Shown: positions 24,721-33,393 of the stretch, in pieces
Numbering within the stretch: the first letter of the stretch is position 1
Layout: each line of letters starts with the position of its first letter
NCBI RefSeq assembly: GCF_000473045.1
Contig: NZ_AXAY01000006.1
Span: 186,001 to 250,000 of the forward strand
Direction of reading: 5' to 3'
Source of the DNA: Bradyrhizobium sp. WSM3983
GTDB taxonomy: Bacteria > Pseudomonadota > Alphaproteobacteria > Rhizobiales > Xanthobacteraceae
DNA length: 64,000 nt
Made by a program: the position numbers and the translations under genes
The notes under the pieces: generated by a model
Database searches by the model: none
Told to the model about the DNA's origin: nothing
What the model saw: only the letters and a program-made list of their open reading frames with translations

Positions 24721-25769
24721 TGAGCACGAAGAAGAAGATCGGCATTCTCGGCGCGTCCGGCTACACCGGAGCCGACGCGGTGCGCCTGCTGGCGCGGCAT
24801 CCGAATGCCGAGATCACGGCGCTCACCGCCAACACCCATGCGGGCAAGGCCATGAGCGAGGTGTTTCCGCACTTCTTCATGCTCGACCTGCCAAAACTCG
24901 TGGAGTGGGAAAAGGTCGACTGGACCAAGCTCGACGCGGTGCTCTGCGGGCTGCCGCACGGCACCACGCAGGAGATCATCGCGGCCGTGCTCAAGGCCAA
25001 TCCCAAGATCAAGATCCTCGACATGTCCGCGGATTTCCGGCTGCGCGACAAGGACACCTATGCACAGTGGTACGGCCATGAGCATCGTGCGCTCGAACTG
25101 CAAGGCGAAGCTGTCTATGGGTTGACCGAATTCTACCGGGAGAAGATCACTTCCGCCCGGCTGGTCGCCTGTCCCGGCTGCTATCCGACGGCGGTGTTGC
25201 TGGCGCTGGTTCCGCTGGCGAAGGCCAAGCTGATCGACGTTGACGACATCATCATCGACGCGAAATCGGGCGTCACCGGCGCCGGCCGCGGGCTGAAGCA
25301 GAACACGCTGTTCAGCGAAGCGGGCGAGGGGCTGTCGCCCTATTCGGTCGGCACTCACCGACACGCGCCTGAAATCGAGCAGGAAATCGGCGTCGCGGCA
25401 GGCTCCGCGGTGACGGTGAATTTCACGCCGCATCTGATTCCGATGGCGCGAGGCGAGTTCTGCACCTCCTACGTCAAGCTCAACGGTGCAACGCCCGACG
25501 ATCTGCGGGCAGCGCTGCAGAAAGCGTACGCCAACGAGCCGTTCGTGCATGTCGCCAAAAAGGGCGTGCTGCCGCAGACGCAGAACGTACGCGGCTCCAA
25601 CTATGTTCAGATCGGTGTCGTCGCCGACCGCATCAAGGATCGGGCGATCGTGCTTTCAACGCTCGACAATCTGGTGAAGGGCTCGGCCGGTCAGGCGATC
25701 CAGAACATGAACCTGATGTTCGGATTTCCTGAAACCGCGGGGCTGGAGCAGATCGCGCTATTTCCATAA
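24720..25769 (+). CDS. argC: N-acetyl-gamma-glutamyl-phosphate reductase, type 1
   Basis: Third enzyme of arginine synthesis: NADPH-dependent reduction of N-acetylglutamyl-5-phosphate to the semialdehyde. The 349-residue product has the nucleotide loop GILGASGYTGADAVRLL, the catalytic Cys in ACPGCYPTAV and the catalytic His region GTHRHAPEIEQ, of the longer (type 1) subfamily. ATG at 24720 overlaps the upstream stop; AGGGGG lies just before. A second, type 2 argC follows at 25962, an unusual pairing. Confidence 0.95.
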   Translation: MSTKKKIGILGASGYTGADAVRLLARHPNAEITALTANTHAGKAMSEVFPHFFMLDLPKLVEWEKVDWTKLDAVLCGLPHGTTQEIIAAVLKANPKIKILDMSADFRLRDKDTYAQWYGHEHRALELQGEAVYGLTEFYREKITSARLVACPGCYPTAVLLALVPLAKAKLIDVDDIIIDAKSGVTGAGRGLKQNTLFSEAGEGLSPYSVGTHRHAPEIEQEIGVAAGSAVTVNFTPHLIPMARGEFCTSYVKLNGATPDDLRAALQKAYANEPFVHVAKKGVLPQTQNVRGSNYVQIGVVADRIKDRAIVLSTLDNLVKGSAGQAIQNMNLMFGFPETAGLEQIALFP

Positions 25770-25783
25770 AGCGAGGTGCCGGC

Positions 25784-25964
25784 GCGGATGAGGAGACGCC
25801 GCAATTCTACCGGAGCAACGCCGAGGCCTATGCCTGGCGCGAGATCACCTCGCACCAGGCCAGGCTGACTGCCCTCGTAACGCTGCTGTCGCCGAAAGCC
25901 AAATACTCGAGCTCGGCCACGGCGCCGGCGGCGACACGAACAAGCTCGAAAGGAGCGTGCCATG
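25784..25964 (+). pseudogene. Relic of a class I SAM-dependent methyltransferase N-terminus
   Basis: From 25784 one frame reads (A)DEETPQFYRSNAEAYAWRE and on to [11 protein letters not shown]. After a frameshift near 25895-25905 a second frame continues [16 protein letters not shown] and stops at 25964. ILELGxGxGxDT is motif I (SAM binding) of class I methyltransferases. The start codon position reads GCG and the rest of the enzyme is absent. A related fragment lies at 28062. The second argC begins inside the last codons. Confidence 0.7.
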
Positions 25965-26960
25965 AGTCTTTCTGAAACCAGTCTCGTTGACACCAATCAG
26001 GCTCCGTCCTCCGGCGCAGCCAAGAAGCCCGCCACCGTCTTCGTCGATGGCGGCTCCGGCACCACCGGGCTCGGCATCAACGAGCGGCTCAAGCTCCAGA
26101 ACGACGTCGTGGTGAAGACCATCGCCGACGACAAGCGCAAGGATCCCGCGGCCAAGAAGGCGCTGATGGAAGAGGTGGACCTCGTCATCCTCTGCCTGCC
26201 TGATGATGCCGCCAAGGAGACGGTCGCGTTGATCGACAGCATGGGCGCGGCGGGGCCGAAGGTGCTGGACGCCTCGACCGCCTACCGGGTGGCACCTGAC
26301 TGGGCTTACGGTTTTGCGGAGCTGGCGCCGGACCAGGCCGGCAAGATCAAGGCTGCGAAGAAGGTCTCCAATCCCGGCTGCTATCCGACCGGCGGCATTG
26401 CGCTGCTGCGGCCGATCGTCGATGCCGGGCTGCTGCCGCCTGACTATCCGATCAGCGTCAATGCGGTGAGCGGCTATTCCGGGGGCGGCAAGTCGATGAT
26501 CGCGAGCTTTGAAGACGGCAGCGCGCCGTCCTTCGAGCTCTACGGCCTCGGCTTCGAGCACAAGCATCTGCCGGAACTGCAGCTCTATTCGAACCTGACG
26601 CGGCGGCCGATCTTCATCCCGTCGGTCGGCAATTACCGGCAGGGCATGCTGGTCTCGATCCCGCTTCAGCTCGACACGCTGCCGGGCAAGCCCAGCGGCG
26701 CGGACCTTCAGGCCGCGCTGGCCAAGCGCTACGCAGGTTCAAACTACGTTACGGCGATGCCGCTCCAGAACGAGGCGTCAAAGGGCGGCCGGATCGAGCC
26801 GGAAGCGCTCAACGAGACCAACATGCTCGAGCTCTACGTCTTCGCCAGCGACAAGTACCATCAGGCCGTGCTGGTCGCGCGGCTGGACAATCTCGGCAAG
26901 GGCGCCTCGGGCGCAGCCGTGCAGAACATGCGGCTGATGCTGGGTCTGCCGGAGGAGTAA
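25962..26960 (+). CDS. argC: N-acetyl-gamma-glutamyl-phosphate reductase, type 2
   Basis: A 332-residue reductase of the shorter, separate type 2 ArgC subfamily. It has [17 protein letters not shown] as the nucleotide loop, the catalytic Cys in [10 protein letters not shown] and His in [19 protein letters not shown] precedes the ATG, which overlaps the end of the methyltransferase relic. It follows the type 1 argC by 192 bases. Both keep their catalytic residues, so either they are redundant or one works on a different acyl or amino-acid phosphate, such as a carrier-protein-bound or lysine-pathway analogue (inference). Confidence 0.93.
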   Translation: MSLSETSLVDTNQAPSSGAAKKPATVFVDGGSGTTGLGINERLKLQNDVVVKTIADDKRKDPAAKKALMEEVDLVILCLPDDAAKETVALIDSMGAAGPKVLDASTAYRVAPDWAYGFAELAPDQAGKIKAAKKVSNPGCYPTGGIALLRPIVDAGLLPPDYPISVNAVSGYSGGGKSMIASFEDGSAPSFELYGLGFEHKHLPELQLYSNLTRRPIFIPSVGNYRQGMLVSIPLQLDTLPGKPSGADLQAALAKRYAGSNYVTAMPLQNEASKGGRIEPEALNETNMLELYVFASDKYHQAVLVARLDNLGKGASGAAVQNMRLMLGLPEE

Positions 26961-26969
26961 GGCACGCTC

Positions 26970-27102
26970 GTGCCCCGGACGCAGCGCAGCGCCTCTCGGC
27001 GGTGCGCTGCAGAGCCGGGGCCGATTCTTGCTTTGCCTCTGTAGTCTTCTGGGTCCCGGCTCTGCGGAGCAGCGCTTGCGCGCTGCACCGCGTCCGGGAC
27101 AC
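26970..27102. repeat. Large imperfect inverted-repeat element
   Basis: The left arm starts GTGCCCCGGACGCAG at 26970; the inverse of the right arm, which ends at 27102, starts GTGTCCCGGACGCGG. Inner parts of both arms share GCAGCGC and GCAGAGCCGGG with a few mismatches. Arms are about 50 bases around a ~30-base centre. It lies between argC and the convergent barrel gene, may aid termination, and belongs to a repeat type different from copies A and B. Confidence 0.7.
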
Positions 27103-27108
27103 CAAGCC

Positions 27109-27876
27109 TCAGTACTTCGCGATGACCGGGCCGCCAAACTTGTAGTTGATGCGGGCCGTGATCAGGTCGACATCCTGACCGATGCGGTCGGTGCGCGAGA
27201 ACGTGCCGACAGGCGCCAGCGCGCCATTGGCCGTGAGCGTGACGTCGTGGTGCCCCATGAACAGGTGGTCGTATTCGAGGCCGACCGACCAGTTCTGGGC
27301 AAAGCCGTATTCGAAGCCGACGTCGATCGTGCCGCCCCAGCGGGTCTCGTTCGCACCATCGAACTCGGCTCCGGCCAGACCACCCGTACCGATGCCGCGG
27401 TAATGATTGCTGGTGACCGCGGCGCCGCCCTTCACATAGAGCAGCGCATTGTTCCAGGCGTAGCCGGCCTGGCCGGTGAACAGACCGAAGGCGTCGATGT
27501 GGGTGCGGTTCGCGACGCCGAACACGGTGCTGGTATTCCGGCCCGAGAGGTCCGCCCAGTCGCCCTGCGCCTCGAGGCCGAACACGAAAGCGCTGCTCTG
27601 CCAGCGATAGCCGATCTGGCCACCGGCGACGGCACCCGTCGCATCGTGGCAGCCTTCCGCGACGCCGGGCGCGAAGCCGACCGTCTGGTCCCAGCAGTTG
27701 CGTGAAGTGCCATAGCCGCCGTTGGCGCCGATGTAGAAGCCGCTCCAATCATAGACGGCGGCGATTATCGGCGGCGCCTTGGTGTATGGGCGGGCGGCGA
27801 GATCGGCAGCGTTGGCCTGGGTCGCGACGGCTGCCAGCGCGACGGCGCCGAGCATGGATGCAAGCTTCCAATTCAT
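27109..27876 (-). CDS. Outer-membrane beta-barrel protein (Omp25/31 family)
   Basis: Third barrel paralogue of the window, 255 residues: signal peptide ending TQANA, then ADLAARPYTKAP, YDWSGFYIGANGGYG, and a C-terminus NYKFGGPVIAKY. Unlike the other two it has a cysteine pair in the first extracellular region (C near residues 61 and 75), possibly a disulfide. ATG at 27876 is preferred over an in-frame start at 27897 because it opens a normal signal peptide. Confidence 0.93.
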   Translation of the reverse strand: MNWKLASMLGAVALAAVATQANAADLAARPYTKAPPIIAAVYDWSGFYIGANGGYGTSRNCWDQTVGFAPGVAEGCHDATGAVAGGQIGYRWQSSAFVFGLEAQGDWADLSGRNTSTVFGVANRTHIDAFGLFTGQAGYAWNNALLYVKGGAAVTSNHYRGIGTGGLAGAEFDGANETRWGGTIDVGFEYGFAQNWSVGLEYDHLFMGHHDVTLTANGALAPVGTFSRTDRIGQDVDLITARINYKFGGPVIAKY

Positions 27877-28061
27877 GTTCTGTTCCGAATCAATCAATGG
27901 CGATGCGTCAATATACCTGGGGATGGATCACAACCTGTATGTGTAAATCGGAAGGCTGTTCGATTCTGCCGCGGTGTCATCGCTCGGCAACACCTGCGAT
28001 TGCCGCCGGGCGGCCTTCACAGTAGGCCGCTTGTCGGCGGCTCGCCGACGCGAGCGACGCC

Positions 28062-28187
28062 ATGGATGAGTCCACCCTGCAGTTCTATCGGCAGAACGCC
28101 CAGTCCTACGCGGACTGGGCGAAGGCGCCGTCGACGCGGCTGCGGGGCTTTCTCGCTTTGCTGGCGCCCGTGACAGTCGGCGGCGCC
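28062..28187 (+). pseudogene. Truncated methyltransferase N-terminus (second relic)
   Basis: ATG at 28062 opens MDESTLQFYRQNAQSYADW and continues to RGFLALLAP, which aligns with the relic at 25784 (identical FYR.NA..YA spacing). Homology ends before SAM motif I, and the frame runs into the 3' end of the minus-strand carbamoyltransferase-like gene. A 7-bp hairpin (28033-28039/28043-28049) lies just upstream. It is a decayed or truncated gene, not a functional enzyme. Confidence 0.6.
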
Positions 28188-28189
28188 AA

Positions 28190-29056
28190 TCAGGCGGCGA
28201 TCCATTCCAGCAGCGCGTTCTGCGCGTGGAGCAGGTAGGCCTTCGCCGCCGGGCTCTGGCAGGCGCTATGCGAGATCGCGTCAGCGCTGACCTCCTGGCC
28301 TCTGGTCACGGGCGGGCAGGGCAGGAAAATGACGTCGGGATGGCAACTATCGAGCAGCGATGCCGACAGCTGATAGTCGCGCAGTTGATCCGCGCGTGCG
28401 CCTTCAGGCCAGCAGTCTGTGATGATCACGTCCGCATCGTACAATGCGTCGAGATCTGTGCTGGCCTCGAACCGTGGGCTTGCGATGTCCCGGACATGCC
28501 AATCCGCCGGGTACACCTGGGTCACCGTGATCGGCAGGGCGATGGAGGCTTCAACCCAGGAACGCAGGATGTTGGCATCGGGTGCCACGCCGACCACTTT
28601 CAGGCCGTCGAGCGTGGCTCTCCTGCTCCTGACATAGGCGAGATCGCCGAGCGTTTCGCAGGGATGGTTCGACCGCGTTCTGGCATTGACGACCGGCGCG
28701 TTGGCGTTGGCTGCGAGCTCTTGCAGAGCTGACAGTTCCCGCGTGCGCACGACCAGGATGTCGAACCAATTGTCGAGATATTGCGCCAGATCGGCCGTTG
28801 CCTCGGCGGCATTCAACCTGACGGGCGCATGGACGCAGATGCCACCCATCGCCTGGATGCCGAGGTCGAAGGCGGTCGTGTTCCGCCATCCGCCATCGTC
28901 GACGATCAGCGCCACGCGCTTGCCGGCGAGGTTTTGCGGCACGGCGCGGTCGTGCCACGCCGCCTCGAGGATTTGCGCGCGGTCGACGATCGACAGGATC
29001 GCGTCCGCGCTGAGATCGTGGAGCTGAACGAAATCCCGGCTGGATTCGCTAGGCAT
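28190..29056 (-). CDS. Carbamoyltransferase-fold protein lacking canonical substrate loops
   Basis: A 288-residue protein aligned with aspartate/ornithine carbamoyltransferases along its length: an N-terminal domain with FDILVVRTRELSALQELA, then HPCETLGDL (131-139) in place of HPTQxLxD, and DVIITDCW and FLPCPPVTRGQEV towards the C-terminus. The carbamoyl-phosphate loop STRTR is replaced by GGWRNT (55-60), keeping one Arg, and the ornithine motif SMG is replaced by PEG (217-219). It is therefore unlikely to be a normal OTCase and may use another substrate or none. ATG at 29056 has AGGA upstream. It ends the phaC-MAPEG-this gene series. Confidence 0.75.
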   Translation of the reverse strand: MPSESSRDFVQLHDLSADAILSIVDRAQILEAAWHDRAVPQNLAGKRVALIVDDGGWRNTTAFDLGIQAMGGICVHAPVRLNAAEATADLAQYLDNWFDILVVRTRELSALQELAANANAPVVNARTRSNHPCETLGDLAYVRSRRATLDGLKVVGVAPDANILRSWVEASIALPITVTQVYPADWHVRDIASPRFEASTDLDALYDADVIITDCWPEGARADQLRDYQLSASLLDSCHPDVIFLPCPPVTRGQEVSADAISHSACQSPAAKAYLLHAQNALLEWIAA

Positions 29057-29081
29057 CGCTGCGCATCCTGGGGACGCGCGG

Positions 29082-29480
29082 TCAGAAGATCTTGAAGATC
29101 GCCAGCGCCAGCACGGCCTGAGCGAGGAAGCCGACGGTGAAGGCCAGGGTGCGGAACACCGGGATGCCCAGCGCATAGACGATCAGATGCGCGACGCGCG
29201 ACCAGAAATAGATCGCGCAAGCCAGCACCGTCCATTTCGAGGAATAGTCCATCGCGTTCAGGATCAGCACCAGCGGGGCGAATAGCACGAGGTTCTCGAC
29301 CGCATTGTCGTGCGCGAACATCAGGCGGTTCGCCCACTCGGCCTGAGGTTTGTCGCCGCGCGAGGGGTTGGCCATGGCGCCACTGAGCCCGCGCACCTGG
29401 CAGCGGTTGATGGTGTAGGGAATCCAGAGGATTCCGGTCAGGATCACCGTACATGTCAGCCAGAACAATTCGCGCGTCAT
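29082..29480 (-). CDS. MAPEG-family membrane protein
   Basis: A 132-residue protein with four predicted transmembrane helices, of the MAPEG family (membrane-associated proteins in eicosanoid and glutathione metabolism). NPSRGDKPQAEWANRLMFAHDNAVENLVLFAPLVL is characteristic of the bacterial branch. ATG at 29480 is chosen for the GAGAGGGG ahead of it. It lies 58 bases after phaC and 25 before the carbamoyltransferase-like gene, so the three may be one transcript. Function in bacteria is largely unassigned. Confidence 0.88.
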   Translation of the reverse strand: MTRELFWLTCTVILTGILWIPYTINRCQVRGLSGAMANPSRGDKPQAEWANRLMFAHDNAVENLVLFAPLVLILNAMDYSSKWTVLACAIYFWSRVAHLIVYALGIPVFRTLAFTVGFLAQAVLALAIFKIF

Positions 29481-29538
29481 AACCCGGTCCCCTCTCAAGT
29501 CGATGTCGTGAGCTTATACGAAAGCGCGCGCCATTGCG

Positions 29539-31371
29539 CTATGCGCGAACCCTGACATAGCTGCCCGGGGCATCCTCGATCGGCGGCAGCGCCTCTGTGC
29601 CGACGCTGCGCGCGGGCACTTCCTCCGGATCGAGCCCGCGCAGCCATTCGCGCCAGTCCGGCCACCACGAGCCCTTGTGCTCCACCGCGCCCTTCATCCA
29701 CTGGGCGACGTTGACGTCCTTGATGTTGTCGTTGGTCCAGTACTGATACTTGTTCGAGGCCGGCGGATTGACGACGCCGGCGATGTGGCCGGAGCCGGAC
29801 AGCACGTATCTCACGGGCCCGCCGAAGAATTGCGAGCCGTACAGCACCGATTCCGCCGGCGCGATGTGGTCCTCGCGCGTGGCGAGATTGTAGACGGGCA
29901 CCATGACCTTGGAGAGATCGAGCAGCGTGTTGTCGAGCACCATCGTGCCGGTCGACAACCGGTTCTCCAGATAGCAGTTGCGCAAATAGTAGGAATGGTT
30001 CGCCTGGGTCATCCGCGTCGCATCGGAATTCCAGTGCAACAGGTCGAACGCACTCGGCTGCTGGCCCTTGAGGTAGTTGCTGACCACGTAGGACCAGATC
30101 AGGTCGTTCGAGCGCAGCATGTTGAAGGCCATCGCCATCTTGGAGCCTTCGAGCACGCCGGACGCCTTCATGTCCTGCTCGAGCGCCGCGATCTGCTCCT
30201 CGTCGACGAACACCAGCAGATCGCCGGCGTGGGTGAAATCGACCTGCGCGGCAAAGAACGTCGCCGAGGTCACGCGCTGGCGCCGCTTCTCGGCAAGCCA
30301 GGCCAGCGTGGTCGCGAGCATCGTGCCGCCGACGCAATAGCCGGCGGTGTGCACCTTCATCTCGCCCGTGACCTTCTCGATCACGTCCATCGCCGTGAGC
30401 ACGCCTTCCTTCATGTAGTCTTCCCAGCTCTTGGCGCCCAGGCGCTTGTCGGGATTGACCCATGAGATCACGAACACGGTGATGCCCTGGTCGACGCACC
30501 ACTTGATGTAGGATTTCTCCGGCTTGAGATCGAGAATGTAGAACTTGTTGATCCAGGGCGGCACGATCAGGAGCGGCGTGCGCAGCACGTTCTCCGTGGT
30601 CGGCGAATACTGGATCAGTTGCATCATCTCGTTCTGGTAGATCACCTTGCCCGGTGTCGTCGCCATGTTGACGCCGACGACGAGGTTGTCCGGGTTGGAC
30701 TGGCGGATCTTCAGCATGCCCTTGCCGGCGGCGATGTCCTCGGCCAGCATCGTCAGGCCGCGCGCGAGGTTCTCGCCGCTGCTTGTAACCGTCTCGCGCA
30801 GCACCTCCGGATTGGTCAGCACGAAGTTCGACGGCGAGATCGCGTTGGTGACCTGCTGCATGTAGAATTCGGCCTTGCGCCGGGTCTGCGAATCGAGCCC
30901 CTCGGCATCGTGCACCAGCTCCTGCGCCCATTTGGTCGTGAGCAGATAAAGCTGCATCATGAAATCGAAGAACTGGTTCGACTTCCATTCCGGATCGGCA
31001 AAGCGCTTATCGCGCGGCGAGGGCGCGATCGCAGGCTGAGCCTCCTGGCCGGCCATCCGCCGGGCCGCCGAGCCCCAGAGATCGAGATAGTCCTTGGCGA
31101 GCTTGGTCTGGAGGTCGGACGCACGCGACTGGTCGGACAGCCAGTATTCGGCGACCGACGTGAAGGTCTTGACGACCTCAGCGAGCTCGGCCGGCGGACG
31201 GTCCTGCACCTCGCCGGTTTCGCGCGGCTTTAGATACGCGGCGAGCGCCTTGCCGCCGCTCTCCATGGCCCGCGCGACATTCATCGCGAAGGCTTCCGCA
31301 TCGAACTTCGTCTCAGACTTTGTTCCGGAATTTGTTCCGGAGCTGGGCGTGTCGGTCGTGGCGCTACTCAT
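29539..31371 (-). CDS. phaC: Poly-beta-hydroxybutyrate synthase, class I (PhaC)
   Basis: Polymerises (R)-3-hydroxybutyryl-CoA into the carbon store PHB on granules. The 610-residue product has the PhaC N-terminal domain and an alpha/beta-hydrolase core with the lipase-like box GYCVGG (catalytic C346), the Asp in TREDHIAP and the His in GSGHIAGV. NKFYILDLKPEKSYIKW and the PPWINK stretch are typical of class I enzymes. No phaA, phaB or phasin gene lies in the window. Its promoter region (31372-31623) is shared with a divergent lipoprotein gene. Confidence 0.96.
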   Translation of the reverse strand: MSSATTDTPSSGTNSGTKSETKFDAEAFAMNVARAMESGGKALAAYLKPRETGEVQDRPPAELAEVVKTFTSVAEYWLSDQSRASDLQTKLAKDYLDLWGSAARRMAGQEAQPAIAPSPRDKRFADPEWKSNQFFDFMMQLYLLTTKWAQELVHDAEGLDSQTRRKAEFYMQQVTNAISPSNFVLTNPEVLRETVTSSGENLARGLTMLAEDIAAGKGMLKIRQSNPDNLVVGVNMATTPGKVIYQNEMMQLIQYSPTTENVLRTPLLIVPPWINKFYILDLKPEKSYIKWCVDQGITVFVISWVNPDKRLGAKSWEDYMKEGVLTAMDVIEKVTGEMKVHTAGYCVGGTMLATTLAWLAEKRRQRVTSATFFAAQVDFTHAGDLLVFVDEEQIAALEQDMKASGVLEGSKMAMAFNMLRSNDLIWSYVVSNYLKGQQPSAFDLLHWNSDATRMTQANHSYYLRNCYLENRLSTGTMVLDNTLLDLSKVMVPVYNLATREDHIAPAESVLYGSQFFGGPVRYVLSGSGHIAGVVNPPASNKYQYWTNDNIKDVNVAQWMKGAVEHKGSWWPDWREWLRGLDPEEVPARSVGTEALPPIEDAPGSYVRVRA

Positions 31372-31423
31372 GAAGGCGACAGTAACGATTCATTCCGTAT
31401 TCGTCACCGCGAAGCTCGCTGGT

Positions 31424-31444
31424 TTCGCGCTAAACCGGCGCGAA
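31424..31444. promoter_or_regulatory. Inverted repeat between phaC and the divergent lipoprotein gene
   Basis: TTCGCGC (31424-31430) and GCGCGAA (31438-31444) are exact inverses around seven bases, 53 bases upstream of phaC. The spacing of half-sites is suitable for a dimeric regulator. No other evidence supports a specific protein. Confidence 0.35.
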
Positions 31445-31623
31445 GATGTGCTGCACTGCGACAAGGCTTCTTGCTTTTGTCACAATCGCGGTGCACCTCT
31501 TTGGGTGTGGGCCTTGGATGATTTCTCGCTCGTACCATTTGTGGGCAGCAATGGTTTGAGCTTGGGCAGGTTGTTGGGTTAAGCTCCCACAGCCTCGCAT
31601 GGGACGAGTAGGGGAATTCCCAG

Positions 31624-31899
31624 GTGTTTGTGTTGCGGGACCTGCAAAAGTCGCGGCTTGCATGCTGCGCGCTGCTGACGGCGGCGCTTGCCCTCGGCGG
31701 CTGTTCGAGCCAGCTCGTGGACATGTCCGCCGCCGACACGCCGGCTCATCCCAGGGAGCCCGGTGCCTATCTGCCGGTGCACGATTTGCCGCCGGATCGT
31801 GATCAGGCGATCATCCCGCCCGACCAGCGCGCCAAGATCGAGGCCGAGCTTGCCGCCGCCCGCGACCGCCAGGCCGTCGCCGCCAAGGACGCCAAGTAG
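31624..31899 (+). CDS. Small lipoprotein
   Basis: A 91-residue protein with a lipoprotein signal: basic N-terminus, hydrophobic stretch and lipobox LALGGC, lipidated at Cys 27. The mature ~65 residues are polar, with a C-terminal helix rich in Ala, Glu and Lys (IEAELAAARDRQAVAAKDAK). It starts with GTG at 31624, 9 bases after GGGG. No family is recognised. It is divergent from phaC. Downstream a G/C-rich imperfect hairpin (about 31913-31972, arms GCACGG..CCGTGC and GGGGCGC..GCGCCCC) may terminate it. Confidence 0.7.
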   Translation: MFVLRDLQKSRLACCALLTAALALGGCSSQLVDMSAADTPAHPREPGAYLPVHDLPPDRDQAIIPPDQRAKIEAELAAARDRQAVAAKDAK

Positions 31900-32144
31900 G
31901 GACGCCACTTAGGCACGGGACGGTCGCCTCGGGGCGCAAGGTAATCGCTGGCGCCCCCGCCACTCCGTGCTAAAAAGACTTCAATTCAGCCGAGAGTCAG
32001 GGCGAAGGAGTTCAGTCCTTGTCGCCGAAGATCGCTCCAAGTTTTTGATTTTGAGTGATTTTTGTGCGCGGGGCGAGATCTCCTCGAAGGGTGGTCATCG
32101 CCCATCGATTCTGCCTTGACCGGTTGCCCGGAGCCCAGAGAGCC

Positions 32145-33365
32145 ATGGACGATTTTTACCGCATCCGCCGCCTTCCGCCTTACGTGTTCGAGCAGGTCAA
32201 CCGGGCCAAGGCGGCCGCGCGGAATGCCGGCGCCGACATCATCGATCTCGGCATGGGCAACCCGGATCTGCCGGCGCCGCCGCACGTGCTGGAGAAGCTC
32301 AAGGAGACCCTGGGCAAGCCGCGCACCGACCGCTACTCGGCCTCCCGTGGCATCCCCGGCCTGCGCCGGGCTCAAGCCGCCTATTACGAGCGCCGCTTCG
32401 GCGTGAAGCTCAACCCGGACACCCAGGTGGTGGCGACGCTGGGCTCGAAGGAGGGCTTTGCCAACGTGGCGCAGGCGATCACCGCGCCGGGTGACGTCAT
32501 CCTTTGCCCGAACCCGAGCTACCCGATTCACGCCTTCGGCTTTTTGATGGCGGGCGGCGTGATCCGCTCGGTGCCCTCGGAGCCGACGCCGCAATTCTTC
32601 GAAGCTGTGGAACGGGCGATCGTGCATTCGATCCCGAAGCCGCTCGCGCTCGTGGTCTGCTATCCCTCGAACCCCACTGCCTATGTCGCGAGCCTCGATT
32701 TCTACAAGGACCTCGTCGCTTTCGCGAAGAAGCACGAGATCCTGATCCTGTCCGATCTCGCTTATGCCGAGGTCTATTTCGACGAGAACAACCCGCCGCC
32801 GTCGGTGCTCCAGGTGCCCGGCGCCATCGACGTCACCGTCGAGTTCACCTCGATGTCGAAGACCTATTCGATGGCCGGCTGGCGCATGGGCTTTGCGGTC
32901 GGCAACGAGCGCGTGATCGCAGCGCTCGCCCGCGTCAAATCCTATCTCGACTACGGCGCGTTCACGCCGGTGCAGGTCGCTGCGACCGCGGCGCTGAACG
33001 GTCCTGACGATTGCATCAAGGAGATGCGCGACACCTATCGCAAGCGCCGCGACGCGCTGGTGGAATCGTTCGGCCGCGCCGGCTGGGACATTCCGCCGCC
33101 CGAAGCCTCGATGTTCGCCTGGGTGCCGCTGCCGGAAGCGTTCCGCACCGTCGGCAGCATGCAGTTCGCGACCCTGATGGTGGAGAAATCCGGCGTCGCG
33201 GTCTCGCCTGGCGTCGGCTTCGGCGAGCATGGTGAAGGATATGTCCGCATCGCCATGGTGGAAAACGAGCAACGGATCAGGCAGGCCGCGCGCGGCGTGC
33301 GCCGCTTCCTTGAAAGCGGCATCGAAACGTTGCACAACGTCGTTCCGCTCGCCAATCGGCGCTAA
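32145..33365 (+). CDS. alaC: Class I/II PLP aminotransferase, AlaC type
   Basis: A 406-residue PLP-dependent aminotransferase close in pattern to E. coli AlaC (YfdZ): YRIRRLPPYVF, DIIDLGMGNPDLPAPP, SASRGIPGLRRA, GSKEGFANV, CPNPSYPIHAFG, and the Schiff-base lysine in SMSKTYSMAGWRMGF. These enzymes make alanine from pyruvate and glutamate; some relatives act on aspartate or methionine precursors. ATG at 32145 matches the family N-terminus. It lies 28 bases before hom, so an aspartate-family role is also possible. Confidence 0.88.
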   Translation: MDDFYRIRRLPPYVFEQVNRAKAAARNAGADIIDLGMGNPDLPAPPHVLEKLKETLGKPRTDRYSASRGIPGLRRAQAAYYERRFGVKLNPDTQVVATLGSKEGFANVAQAITAPGDVILCPNPSYPIHAFGFLMAGGVIRSVPSEPTPQFFEAVERAIVHSIPKPLALVVCYPSNPTAYVASLDFYKDLVAFAKKHEILILSDLAYAEVYFDENNPPPSVLQVPGAIDVTVEFTSMSKTYSMAGWRMGFAVGNERVIAALARVKSYLDYGAFTPVQVAATAALNGPDDCIKEMRDTYRKRRDALVESFGRAGWDIPPPEASMFAWVPLPEAFRTVGSMQFATLMVEKSGVAVSPGVGFGEHGEGYVRIAMVENEQRIRQAARGVRRFLESGIETLHNVVPLANRR

Positions 33366-33393
33366 TTCTCTTCTGCAGGTTCACTAAAGCATC

